Source: Pedobacter ginsenosidimutans (GTDB lineage Bacteria > Bacteroidota > Bacteroidia > Sphingobacteriales > Sphingobacteriaceae). Taken from it: a stretch of DNA of 64,000 bases. Location of the stretch: assembly GCF_001442625.1 (NCBI RefSeq), contig NZ_LMZQ01000013.1, forward strand, positions 124,001 through 188,000. The letters run 5' to 3'. The notes below the pieces were generated by a model that saw nothing but the letters and a program-made list of their open reading frames with translations, made no database searches and was not told where the DNA came from. The translations under genes and the position numbers were made by a program. Positions 50,438-59,716 of the stretch are shown here, in pieces; the first letter of the stretch is position 1; the number at the start of each line of letters is the position of its first letter.

Positions 50438-53400
50438 ATGCAACTTACTAGGTTAGAAATTAAAGGTTTTAAGAGCTTTGGCGATAAAGTGACCATCAAT
50501 TTTAATGAGGGTGTTACGGCTATTGTTGGTCCTAATGGTTGTGGAAAATCAAACGTAATCGATGCCATGCGCTGGGTTTTGGGCGAACAAAGTACCAAAG
50601 CACTTCGTTCAGAAAAGATGGAGAACATCATTTTCAATGGGACAAAAAACCGTAAACAGGCGCAGCTTGCCGAGGTTTCATTAAGCTTTGATAATACCAA
50701 GAACATCCTGCCTACCGCATATTCGCAGGTTACTGTTACACGCAAACTTTATAGAAACGGTGATAGCGAATATCGTTTAAACGATGTTCAGTGCAGGTTA
50801 AAAGACATTACCGACCTTTTTCTGGATACCGGGATCGGCTCTGATAGTTATTCGATCATTGAGCTGAAAATGGTTGATGAAATTATTACCAACAAAGAGC
50901 ATAGTCGTCGTTCTTTGTTTGAAGAGGCATCAGGGATCTCGAAATACAAATTACGCAAAAAACAGACTTTCAGCAAGTTAAAAGATACAGAAGCCGATTT
51001 AGAGCGGGTTGAGGATTTACTTTTCGAGATCGAAAAAAACCTTAAAACCTTAGAAAATCAGGCACGTAAAGCTGAGCGTTATTATAAGTTAAAGGAGCAA
51101 TACCGCGAACTGAGTGTTCAGTTGGCTACGCACCGTATTGCCTTCTTCCGTACCGACTTAAATGCTCTAGAAACACAGGAGCAAAATCTGCAGGTAAACC
51201 GCACAGCACTCAGCACTAAAATAGATACCGGTGAGGCTGAACTGCAAAAGCTTAAACTAGGCAGTATCAGTCAGGAAAAGAATCTTTCTGTACAACAAAA
51301 GGCCACAAACGAGTTTGTTTCCAAAATCCGCGCTTACGAAAGTGAGAAAAAAGTAAAGAACGAACAGATGCGTTTTTTACAGGAAAAAGAAACACGTTTA
51401 TCTGGCGAGCTCGAAAAAGATAAAAATCAGGTTAACCACATTAAATATAATATTAAACGTTTAAATGAAGAAGTTTTAACAGAAACTGAGGTTTTTAACC
51501 GCCTTGAATCTGATTTAAAAAGCTTAAAATCTACGCTCGACACTTTACGCGAGCAACAGCAGACTGAGAAAAACAGGATTGATAACCTGATCAAATCGGT
51601 TAACGAGTTGCAAAACAATGTATACCAATCGCAAAAGGAAATTGATATCCTGAATATTCAAAAGGATGCACTGGTGCAGGAAACCAACCGGAATGTTGAT
51701 GATACCGAAACCAAAACATTAGAATTAAAGGCTTTCGATCATGCTTTGGCCGAACTTGATATTCAGGTTCGGGAGAAGCAAGCCAATATTAAAAACCTAA
51801 CGGAAGCTGAAGAACTTTTAAAAGAAAAACTGGCTGCTTCAGAAATCAACCTGAGTTCGAACAAGGAGAAATTGACGGCCGAAAACCGTAAAAAAGATGC
51901 CAAGCAGAACGAATATAACCTGACCAAATCGCTGGTTGATAGTTTAGAGGGCTTTCCTGAATCGATCCGTTTTTTGAAGAAAAACAACGCTTTTGCCAAA
52001 AGCGCCCTGCTCCTTTCTGATATTTTATTCTGTAATGAAGACTACCGCATAGCCATCGAGAATTACCTCGAACCGGTAATGAACCATTATGTGGTTGATC
52101 AATATGCAGATGCAGTACAGGCCATAAACCTTTTAACCGATGCCAGCCGCGGACGGGCAAACTTTTTCATTTTAGAAAATGTACCCGATAAAAACCCGGT
52201 TATTGGTACCCATGAAGGCCTGGTTTCGGCGCTATCAGTCATTGAAGTTGATAAAAAATATCAGCACCTCTGCAATCTGCTTTTACAAAATGTATACATC
52301 GCAATAGCCGAGCAAGAAACGCTTTTCAAAGCAACACCAACAGACAGTTTAACCATTTTAGCTAAAAATGGGAAATATGCCCAAACCAAATTCACTTTGG
52401 CAGGCGGTTCGGTGGGTTTATTCGAAGGAAAAAGGATTGGCCGTGCCAAGAATTTAGAAAATCTGGCAAAAGAAATCAAAGTGTCCGAATCGCTGATTAA
52501 TCAGTATGATGCCGCAATTAAAGCCGAAACTGATAATATATTTAACCTGAAAGAAGCTTCAAAAATCAATCAGATCAATGCTTTGCAACAAGAAATGAAC
52601 CGTTTAAACAACGAACATATTTCTGTGCAGACCCGTCGCGATCAATACCAGGAATTTATTACCACCAGCGAAAACCGCAAAACAGATATCGCCCAAAAGA
52701 TAGTATCAATTGAAAAAGCCTTATCGGAAAAATTGCCGGCATTGGTTCAATTGCAAAAAGATCAGCAAGAAGCACACATAAATCTACAGGAGCAACAACT
52801 GAATTATCAGGAAATTGCCGATCAGGTAAACGAAAGTGCGGGCAAATACAACCAGGATAACATCCGTTTCCACCAACAACAAAATAAGTTATCAGGCTTA
52901 GAAAAAGATTTAGATTATCGTTTTGTACAGGAGGAAGCTTTAAATAAGCGCATTGCCCAAAACGATAAAGAATTACAGGAAGCACTGATCCAAATTACGG
53001 CAACGTTACAGCACACAGACCTGAACGACGATACGCTTTTAGAGATGTATCAACAACGTGAAGAGATGGAAAAAGGGCTTGCTGAAGCTGAACAAGCTTA
53101 TTTCACAAGCAAAGGAAGCATTAACGAGGTTGAAAATGAGCTGACCAATATCCGCAAAACCCGAGAAGAAACTGACTTTTTATTAACGGAGATTAAGGAT
53201 AAAAAGAACGCATTAAAAATCGATCTGAATGCCTTAAAAGAACGATTAGCTGTAGAATTCAACATTGACATAAACGATCTTTTAGAAACAGACACCGAAA
53301 TTGAAGCTTTAGAAAGTGAGTTCGATCTCCGCCAAAAGGTAGAGCGAATGAAACGTCAATTGGACGAATTTGGCGCCATCAACTCCATGGCCATGGAGGC

Positions 53401-53977
53401 CTTTAAAGAAATGGAAGAGCGTTACACTTTTATCCAGAATCAAAAAAAGGACCTAAATGCAGCAAAAACCGATCTTTTACAAACGATTAAAGAGATAGAC
53501 GATACGGCTAAAGATAAATTTATGCAGGCCTTTACTCAGGCCCGTGAACACTTTATCGTGGTTTTCCGCTCTTTATTTAACGAAGAAGATAGCTGCGACC
53601 TGATTTTATCAGATATTAATAATCCTTTAGAGGCTGATATCGATATTATTGCCCGTCCGAAAGGGAAAAGACCTTTATCCATTAATCAGTTATCCGGTGG
53701 AGAAAAAACATTGACAGCTACAGCGCTATTATTTTCGCTTTATCTGTTAAAACCTGCCCCTTTCTGTATTTTCGATGAGGTTGATGCCCCTTTGGATGAT
53801 ACCAACATTGATAAATTCAATAATATTATCCGTAAATTCTCTGATCAATCACAGTTTATCATTGTATCGCACAACAAACGGACCATCGCCAGCACCGATA
53901 TTATTTATGGCGTAACCATGGTAGAACAAGGTGTTTCGAGGGTTGTAGCGGTCGATTTAAGGGAAGTAGCGGCTTAA
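50438..53977 (+). CDS. smc: Chromosome segregation SMC protein
   Basis: The 1179-residue protein has the SMC plan: an N-terminal head with Walker A GPNGCGKS (31-38), a long coiled coil (about 165-500), a hinge (about 505-680; with SLEGFPESIRFL, GRANFFIL and a glycine-rich LAGGSVGLFEG), the return coiled coil (about 680-1000), and the C-terminal head with LSGGEK and Walker B FCIFDEVDAPLDD. It forms the ring of bacterial condensin with ScpA/ScpB, whose genes are not in this window, and compacts and helps segregate the origin region. Length and motifs are normal. Confidence 0.97.
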   Translation: MQLTRLEIKGFKSFGDKVTINFNEGVTAIVGPNGCGKSNVIDAMRWVLGEQSTKALRSEKMENIIFNGTKNRKQAQLAEVSLSFDNTKNILPTAYSQVTVTRKLYRNGDSEYRLNDVQCRLKDITDLFLDTGIGSDSYSIIELKMVDEIITNKEHSRRSLFEEASGISKYKLRKKQTFSKLKDTEADLERVEDLLFEIEKNLKTLENQARKAERYYKLKEQYRELSVQLATHRIAFFRTDLNALETQEQNLQVNRTALSTKIDTGEAELQKLKLGSISQEKNLSVQQKATNEFVSKIRAYESEKKVKNEQMRFLQEKETRLSGELEKDKNQVNHIKYNIKRLNEEVLTETEVFNRLESDLKSLKSTLDTLREQQQTEKNRIDNLIKSVNELQNNVYQSQKEIDILNIQKDALVQETNRNVDDTETKTLELKAFDHALAELDIQVREKQANIKNLTEAEELLKEKLAASEINLSSNKEKLTAENRKKDAKQNEYNLTKSLVDSLEGFPESIRFLKKNNAFAKSALLLSDILFCNEDYRIAIENYLEPVMNHYVVDQYADAVQAINLLTDASRGRANFFILENVPDKNPVIGTHEGLVSALSVIEVDKKYQHLCNLLLQNVYIAIAEQETLFKATPTDSLTILAKNGKYAQTKFTLAGGSVGLFEGKRIGRAKNLENLAKEIKVSESLINQYDAAIKAETDNIFNLKEASKINQINALQQEMNRLNNEHISVQTRRDQYQEFITTSENRKTDIAQKIVSIEKALSEKLPALVQLQKDQQEAHINLQEQQLNYQEIADQVNESAGKYNQDNIRFHQQQNKLSGLEKDLDYRFVQEEALNKRIAQNDKELQEALIQITATLQHTDLNDDTLLEMYQQREEMEKGLAEAEQAYFTSKGSINEVENELTNIRKTREETDFLLTEIKDKKNALKIDLNALKERLAVEFNIDINDLLETDTEIEALESEFDLRQKVERMKRQLDEFGAINSMAMEAFKEMEERYTFIQNQKKDLNAAKTDLLQTIKEIDDTAKDKFMQAFTQAREHFIVVFRSLFNEEDSCDLILSDINNPLEADIDIIARPKGKRPLSINQLSGGEKTLTATALLFSLYLLKPAPFCIFDEVDAPLDDTNIDKFNNIIRKFSDQSQFIIVSHNKRTIASTDIIYGVTMVEQGVSRVVAVDLREVAA

Positions 53978-53988
53978 CTCATCTTTTT

Positions 53989-54020
53989 CGTCATTGCGAG
54001 GAGGTACGACGAAGCAATCT
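53989..54020. repeat. CGTCATTGCGAGGAGG-type extragenic repeat
   Basis: CGTCATTGCGAGGAGGTACG then ACGAAGCAATCTTT, a widespread short bacterial repeat; left and right parts are complementary (GCATTGC-like). Confidence 0.65.
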
Positions 54021-54282
54021 TTTATTTACATTTTTCCAATTAGAAAATGAAAGATGTGATTACTTTTTTAATTCCACTTTATTTCGATCGTCATGCTGAA
54101 TTTATTTTATTAGTGTTTTTTATTGTTTTTAAAAGTCTAATAGCTACTTTGTGGTCAGTATCTTTCCTGCAATAAAGTCCCTGAAATGAATTACCTTCGG
54201 TGAGCTCGCTAAGGCTCGGTTCAGGGTGATGCCTTCTATATATCCTAATAATTAATATCTTTAGGAAAATTTAAACGACTAA

Positions 54283-54379
54283 TCGTCCTTTCGAGCGATT
54301 GCAACGAAGCCGAGAAATCTACATCAATAGATCTCTCTCCCGACTTAACGTCGGGACTATGCTCCAGTCGAGATGACGA
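54283..54379. repeat. Long imperfect hairpin repeat (CGTCATTTCGA family)
   Basis: TCGTCCTTTCGAGCGATTGC and CCGAGAAATCT on the left, AGATCTCTCTCCCGAC and CAGTCGAGATGACGA on the right, with a CCCGACTTAACGTCGGG side hairpin. Confidence 0.75.
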
Positions 54380-54402
54380 ACCCAACTTATTAAAAAATAA
54401 TC

Positions 54403-55377
54403 ATGAAAATTCTATATATCCTCCCCTTAGCCATGATCCTAAGTTGCTGTTCATCAGTAAAAAATCAAAACAATACTGCCTCTGGCAAGTTAGATGCCCA
54501 ATTATTAAAAGATGTTGAGGTATTATCGTCAGATGCTTATCAAGGTAGAAAAACCGGCACAAAAGGTGCTGAAATGGCCAGGGCGTACATTATAGAAAGA
54601 TTTCAAAAATTAGGATTAAAATCTTATCCTCAACATGTAAACTATGCCCAGGAATTCACTTTTAATGGAAGAGGCAATACAAAAATAAATGGCACCAACA
54701 TCATCGGCTACATTCCGGGTAAAGGAACCAATGTTATTGTGGTATCTGCCCATTACGACCATTTAGGTGTAATAAAAGACGAAGTTTTTAACGGTGCAGA
54801 TGATAATGCATCGGGAACTGCAGGATTATTAAAAATTGCCGCCTATTTCGCTAAAAACAAGCCAAATAATACGATTATTTTCGCGGCTTTCGATGCGGAA
54901 GAAATGGGTTTACAAGGTGCAAAGGCATTTGTAGGCAATCCACCAGTGCCTATTAATACTATAGCCATTGATCTGAATATGGATATGATCAGCCATAGCG
55001 ATAAGGGTGAGCTCTATATATGCGGAACTTTCAAATATCCTGATTTAAAGAAGTATGTAGATACGACTAAAACCAATATCAAATTACTTTTCGGCCACGA
55101 CGATCCAAAACAAGGTCACGATGATTGGACAAACCAAAGCGACCAAGGCGCATTTAATGCTAAAAATATCCCGTTCTTATATTTTGGTGTAGAAGATCAC
55201 AAAGATTACCACAAAGCCAGCGACGAATATTCTACCATTACCAAGCAATTTTTTAGCAATGCAGCAAGTGCTGTATTAGATGTTGTAAAGAGTATCGACA
55301 AACAAACCGGCTTACAACAGTTGTTAAAAGATAAAATGATCATGATGGACAATCCAAGAAAATCAGAAAGATTTTAA
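54403..55377 (+). CDS. M28-family zinc peptidase lipoprotein
   Basis: The 324-residue protein has a lipoprotein signal (AMILSC, Cys15). The M28 catalytic domain (about 85-310) carries the expected ligands: AHYDHLG (His), GADDNASG (bridging Asp), DAEEMG (catalytic Glu and ligand), NMDMISH (Asp) and a late His in GVEDHKDYH. A vertebrate glutaminyl-cyclase-like fold is shared, but the spacing fits aminopeptidases. The protein should act in the envelope on peptides exported or taken up by the cell. It seems to be a single gene. Confidence 0.93.
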   Translation: MKILYILPLAMILSCCSSVKNQNNTASGKLDAQLLKDVEVLSSDAYQGRKTGTKGAEMARAYIIERFQKLGLKSYPQHVNYAQEFTFNGRGNTKINGTNIIGYIPGKGTNVIVVSAHYDHLGVIKDEVFNGADDNASGTAGLLKIAAYFAKNKPNNTIIFAAFDAEEMGLQGAKAFVGNPPVPINTIAIDLNMDMISHSDKGELYICGTFKYPDLKKYVDTTKTNIKLLFGHDDPKQGHDDWTNQSDQGAFNAKNIPFLYFGVEDHKDYHKASDEYSTITKQFFSNAASAVLDVVKSIDKQTGLQQLLKDKMIMMDNPRKSERF

Positions 55378-55457
55378 CAAACTGATTGATATAAATCTGA
55401 ACCTGCCCTATTTGGCAAGAAGTTACGATTACAGGCTATCCTTTTTAAAAAAAATAA

Positions 55458-56093
55458 CTACTGCGGTACGTAAACCACATATTTGGTCTCAAAGAAATCT
55501 TCCTCAAAATAAGCTGAAAGCGGATATAACTCTGCTTTCAGTTTTGATTCTTTGATCTCTTCTGCCAAATCACCTCCTTTTAAATACAAAATCCCGTTCG
55601 GAATGGCATTTAACGAGTCTTTTTTAAATTTGCCCTGTATCCATGGATAGAACTCGCCCAAACGCGTAACTGCTCTCGATACCACAAAGTTAAATTTCTC
55701 TTTAATCTGCTCTGCCCGTAGATGATCGGCCCTTAAATTCTCCAAACCTAATGCCGAAGCCACTTCTTTGACCACTTTAATCTTTTTTCCGATAGAATCG
55801 ACCAGATAAAACTGCGTTTCTGGAAACAAGATTGCCAATGGGATGCCCGGAAAACCACCACCTGTACCTACATCTAAAACTGATTCGCCAGCTTTAAAAG
55901 TACACACTTTAGCTATCCCCAACGAGTGCAATACATGGCGCTCATATAACTCTTCGATATCCTTTCTCGAAATTACATTAATCTGTGCATTCCAAAAGCT
56001 ATATAAATCAAACAATTGCGAAAATTGAGCAATCTGTTTTTCACTTAGGTTAGGAAAATATTTTAAAACGATATCAGGCTTTACATCAAGCAT
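55458..56093 (-). CDS. rsmG: 16S rRNA (guanine-527 N7)-methyltransferase
   Basis: A 211-residue protein with the complete RsmG pattern: NLSEKQIAQFSQLFDLY near the N-terminus, INVISRKD, ERHVLHSL, and the SAM-binding VLDVGTGGGFPGIPLAILFP (positions about 69-88), followed by VDSIGKKIKV and NFVVSRAVTRL. It methylates G527 of 16S rRNA; loss gives low-level streptomycin resistance in other species. The gene follows the glycosyltransferase gene by 26 bases in the same direction, so they are probably cotranscribed, rather than lying in the gid/par cluster usual in other phyla. Confidence 0.95.
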   Translation of the reverse strand: MLDVKPDIVLKYFPNLSEKQIAQFSQLFDLYSFWNAQINVISRKDIEELYERHVLHSLGIAKVCTFKAGESVLDVGTGGGFPGIPLAILFPETQFYLVDSIGKKIKVVKEVASALGLENLRADHLRAEQIKEKFNFVVSRAVTRLGEFYPWIQGKFKKDSLNAIPNGILYLKGGDLAEEIKESKLKAELYPLSAYFEEDFFETKYVVYVPQ

Positions 56094-56119
56094 ATTGTAA
56101 TTGCTAAAGGATTATTGAA

Positions 56120-57247
56120 TTATTTCCAGTTTACTTTTTTCTTGCCAAACAAGGCTAAAAATCCGTTCAGGGTCAAAAACAGAAACAAAAGTATGTCTAA
56201 AATCGGGAACCACCAACGCAAATCGCTATAGTTTAAGCGTTTCAGCAATTTTGGATAGATAAAACACCTGATGATGATGCTTAATCCGAGGATTCCTAAA
56301 GCTATATATTGCGTCTCACGGCTAAAAAACATACATGCGACAAAGAACGCATAAAACAAAAACTGAAAAACAATCTGAAGACTTAAAATAAACTTATGCT
56401 TCGATTTATAGAACTTTCCAGCTCCAAAATGACGCTTTTTCTGCCTCAGGTAACCTCCCCAGGTATTATTAGGTTCACTCCAAACATGGCTATCGCGATG
56501 TAAACGGATCTCTGTATTGTATTTATTGGCGTGTGCGTTTACAAATAAATCATCATCTCCTGATGGGATATGCATGTGCGCTGCAAAGCCTTTATTTTTG
56601 AAAAAAAGCGATTTTTTATAAGCCATATTACGTCCAACGCCCATATACGGCATGCCTTTTAAGGCGAAAGCCAGGTAATTTACAGCTGTAAAAAAAGTTT
56701 CGAAGCGGATTAAAGCATTTAGCAGACTTCTTTTCTTCATATAGGGCGAGTAGCCCAAAACAATTTCAGTATTTTCATCCACAGGCTGCTGCATATCCAT
56801 TAACCAATGCTCAGAAGCTGGCGTACAATCTGCATCAGTAAAAACCAACCAATCGTATTTGGCGGCCTTTATGCCCATGGTTACCGCGAATTTCTTACCT
56901 GCTATAAATTTATCGTTATCTAAAATCTTAACTACTTTCAGGTTACGGTGTTTCTTCTCTAATTGTTCTAAAAACTCTTCTGTACCGTCCCAAGAGCGAT
57001 CATTAACCACCACAACTTCGAACTCCGGATAATCCTGGCTTAATAATGCAGGCAGATACTGCTCTAAATTGACAATTTCGTTTCGGGCACAAACAATTAC
57101 ACTTACTGGTTTTTGGGCCGATAACGGGATCTCTTCTATGCTTACATTGGCCAATTTCAAATGAACAAAAAGTACATAGTAAAGCTGAACCAAAAGGCAA
57201 AAAGCCAATATCGAGAGCAGAATAATTTCAAGCAGGGTTAATATCAC
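56120..57247 (-). CDS. Membrane glycosyltransferase family 2
   Basis: The start is uncertain. The GTG at 57247 puts a membrane segment (VILTLLEIILLSILAFCL) right at the N-terminus, as in homologues; a TTG 90 bases upstream is also possible. The catalytic GT-A domain (about 40-250) has VIVCARNE, VVVNDRSWDGT, FTDADCTP (the DxD metal site) and PSGDDDLFVNA, and GTWG-type loops (NTWGGYLRQKKRH, the QxxRW-like position). Two to three further membrane segments follow at the C-terminus. It transfers a sugar to a lipid or polysaccharide acceptor at the inner membrane. rsmG follows on the same strand. Confidence 0.85.
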   Translation of the reverse strand: MILTLLEIILLSILAFCLLVQLYYVLFVHLKLANVSIEEIPLSAQKPVSVIVCARNEIVNLEQYLPALLSQDYPEFEVVVVNDRSWDGTEEFLEQLEKKHRNLKVVKILDNDKFIAGKKFAVTMGIKAAKYDWLVFTDADCTPASEHWLMDMQQPVDENTEIVLGYSPYMKKRSLLNALIRFETFFTAVNYLAFALKGMPYMGVGRNMAYKKSLFFKNKGFAAHMHIPSGDDDLFVNAHANKYNTEIRLHRDSHVWSEPNNTWGGYLRQKKRHFGAGKFYKSKHKFILSLQIVFQFLFYAFFVACMFFSRETQYIALGILGLSIIIRCFIYPKLLKRLNYSDLRWWFPILDILLFLFLTLNGFLALFGKKKVNWK

Positions 57248-57478
57248 GATGGTAAAATAAATAGGCGCAAATTTCTCATTTTTAATCTGTAAATCACTTT
57301 TATGTGGATAAAAAATTAAACAAAAATATGCCCTCAATTTTTGCTATTTTTGGCAGATTTTCGACGAGAAAAAACACGTATAAACCGCCAACCATCAAAA
57401 TAACAATTAGTTTTAATAAAACTTAATTTGATGGTGGTAAGCTCCACCTAACAATTGGAGAAAAATAAATAGAAACAG

Positions 57479-58609
57479 ATGAAATTTAGTTTACAGGCTA
57501 ACGATCCACTATCTAAAGCCAGAGCCGGAACGGTAACAACTGCTCATGGCGAAATACAAACCCCTATTTTTATGCCTGTGGGCACTGCAGGAACGGTAAA
57601 AGCCGTACATCAGCGCGAACTGAAAGATGATATTGATGCAAAAATCATTTTAGGCAATACTTACCATTTATATTTACGACCAGGGCTAGATATCCTCGAA
57701 AAAGCTGGTGGATTACACAAATTTATTGGCTGGGACCGCCCGATTTTAACAGATAGTGGCGGCTACCAGGTGTATTCTTTAAGTAAAGTTCGTAAAATTA
57801 AAGAAGAAGGCGTTACTTTCCACTCCCATATTGATGGATCGAAACATCTTTTCACGCCAGAATATGCAATGGATATTCAGCGTACCATAGGTGCCGATAT
57901 TATTATGGCCTTCGATGAGTGCACGCCATACCCGTGCGACTATACTTATGCAGCGCAATCCATTAAAATGACGCACCGTTGGTTAAAACGCTGTTGTGCC
58001 CGTTTTGATAGCACCGAACCTAAATACGGTTTCGATCAAACCCTTTTCCCTATTGTTCAGGGTTCGGTGTATAAAGATTTGCGTATAAAATCGGCAGAAT
58101 TTATTGCCAGCATGAACCGCGAGGGCAATGCAATTGGCGGTTTATCTGTTGGTGAGCCAGCTGAAGAGATGTATGCCATGACAGAAGTGGTGTGTAATAT
58201 ATTACCAGAAGAAAAACCACGTTATTTAATGGGCGTGGGTACGCCGATCAATATTTTGGAGAATATTGCACTGGGTATCGACATGTTCGACTGTGTAATG
58301 CCAACCAGAAATGCCAGAAATGGCATGCTTTTTACCAGAAATGGAATTATAAACATCAGGAACAAAAAATGGGAGAACGATTTTTCTCCATTGGATGCGG
58401 AGAGCGATCTTCATGTGGATTTAGTAACCAGTAAAGCATATTTAAGACATTTAGTGCATAGTAAGGAGATGCTTGGCGCTCAAATTGCTACCTTGCATAA
58501 TCTACATTTCTATCTTTGGCTGGTAAAACAGGCCAGGGAAAAGATCATTGCTGGTGAATTTTACGAGTGGAAAAACAAAATGGTTAAAGTGTTAGGCAAT
58601 AAGCTATAA
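57479..58609 (+). CDS. tgt: tRNA-guanine transglycosylase (queuine tRNA-ribosyltransferase)
   Basis: The 376-residue protein has the TIM-barrel Tgt pattern: RPILTDSGGYQVYSL (about 83-97, Asp base), ADIIMAFDECTPYP, GGLSVGEP (about 221-228), MGVGTP and FDCVMPTRNARNG with the nucleophile Asp. It exchanges the wobble guanine of GUN-anticodon tRNAs for a queuosine precursor. The zinc-binding Cys cluster (C-x-C-x2-C) expected near residues 305-318 is missing: the site reads ESDLHVDLVTSKAY, although the partner His in TLHNLHFY is kept. It starts a tight operon with the next two genes. Confidence 0.95.
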   Translation: MKFSLQANDPLSKARAGTVTTAHGEIQTPIFMPVGTAGTVKAVHQRELKDDIDAKIILGNTYHLYLRPGLDILEKAGGLHKFIGWDRPILTDSGGYQVYSLSKVRKIKEEGVTFHSHIDGSKHLFTPEYAMDIQRTIGADIIMAFDECTPYPCDYTYAAQSIKMTHRWLKRCCARFDSTEPKYGFDQTLFPIVQGSVYKDLRIKSAEFIASMNREGNAIGGLSVGEPAEEMYAMTEVVCNILPEEKPRYLMGVGTPINILENIALGIDMFDCVMPTRNARNGMLFTRNGIINIRNKKWENDFSPLDAESDLHVDLVTSKAYLRHLVHSKEMLGAQIATLHNLHFYLWLVKQAREKIIAGEFYEWKNKMVKVLGNKL

Positions 58610-58610
58610 A

Positions 58611-59714
58611 ATGAATCTGTTAAAAGGAAGGATAAAAATCATCGATCAGTATATTATCGGGAAATACCTGGGTACATTTATTTATACCCTGGCCATTTTT
58701 GTGATCATTATTGTAGTATTCGACCTGTCGGAAAAGATGGATGATTTTATGAAAAGTGGCCTGAGTTTTTGGGGTATTCTCTCTAAATACTACGCAGGCT
58801 CTATTCCTTTTTATGTGAATATGCTTTCACCGCTGATCAATTTTATTGCGGTAATTTTCTTTACAGCAAAAATGGCCGATCAGACTGAAATTGTACCAAT
58901 TTTAAGCGGTGGAGTAAGTTTTAACCGCTTTTTATTTCCTTACCTGGTGTCGGCGACGATTATTTTCTCAGCCAATTTACTTTCAAATCTATACATCCTC
59001 CCTTATACCAATACCTTAAAAAATAGTTTCGAGAATACCTATGTAAAACGTAATGATCCTTCCACAAAATCAAACATCCATATGAAACTGGATGACAAAA
59101 CCTATATCTACATTGATAATTTTGACAACAAAACGAATTCAGGATACCGGTTTTCTTTGGATAATTTCAGTGGAGATGTACTCACCAAAAAGATCGTTGC
59201 AGAAAATATAAAATGGGATTCGCTTAAACGCAAATGGCAGTTGAACAACTACTCCATCCGCAAGATCGATGGCCTGAAAGAAACCATGATTTATGGTAAC
59301 GGGAAGTTAAAGGATACCATCCTGGATATGCGTCCGGATGATTTTTCGGCATATGATAATGTGGTACAAAATTTAACCACTAAGGAGCTATCTGATAAGA
59401 TCAGGAAAGAAAAAATCCGCGGAACAGGAGTAATGAACGATCTTCAGTTTGAAAAATACAAACGTTATCTACACCCACTTTCAGCTTTTGTATTAACGCT
59501 GATTGGCGTAGCGCTATCGTCGCGTAAAGTACGCGGAGGCGTTGGTGTATCTTTAGGGATCGGAATCTTCATTAGCTTCGCTTATATCGTATTTAATCAG
59601 TTCACACAGATGTTTTCTACCAAAGGTGGGTTACCACCTTTTGCGGCTGTTATTATGCCTACATTATTCTTTGGCTTATTAGGTTTTTACCTATTGAGAA
59701 AAGCACCAAAATAG
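58611..59714 (+). CDS. LptF/LptG-family permease
   Basis: A 367-residue protein with the YjgP/YjgQ plan: a membrane segment near residues 18-40, two more at about 58-125, a periplasmic jellyroll domain (about 130-280) and three membrane segments at the C-terminus (about 285-365). FDLSEKMDDFM and AKMADQTEIVPILSGGVSF match the family. LptF and LptG pass lipopolysaccharide from the inner membrane to the periplasmic bridge, with LptB as ATPase. Which of the two this is cannot be told here. The start codon follows the tgt stop by one base. Confidence 0.9.
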   Translation: MNLLKGRIKIIDQYIIGKYLGTFIYTLAIFVIIIVVFDLSEKMDDFMKSGLSFWGILSKYYAGSIPFYVNMLSPLINFIAVIFFTAKMADQTEIVPILSGGVSFNRFLFPYLVSATIIFSANLLSNLYILPYTNTLKNSFENTYVKRNDPSTKSNIHMKLDDKTYIYIDNFDNKTNSGYRFSLDNFSGDVLTKKIVAENIKWDSLKRKWQLNNYSIRKIDGLKETMIYGNGKLKDTILDMRPDDFSAYDNVVQNLTTKELSDKIRKEKIRGTGVMNDLQFEKYKRYLHPLSAFVLTLIGVALSSRKVRGGVGVSLGIGIFISFAYIVFNQFTQMFSTKGGLPPFAAVIMPTLFFGLLGFYLLRKAPK

Positions 59715-59716
59715 CG

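Larger units (their letters stand above)
53978..54402. other. Gene-free stretch with extragenic repeats
   Basis: Holds CGTCATTGCGAGGAGGTACG (53989-54020), some 250 bases with nothing recognised, and a CGTCATTTCGA-family hairpin. No coding frame is supported. Confidence 0.6.

Noticed and set aside
51846..52160. 104-codon leftward open frame inside smc
   Set aside because: Shadow of the smc hinge coding sequence; Trp/His/Arg-rich product typical of antisense frames.
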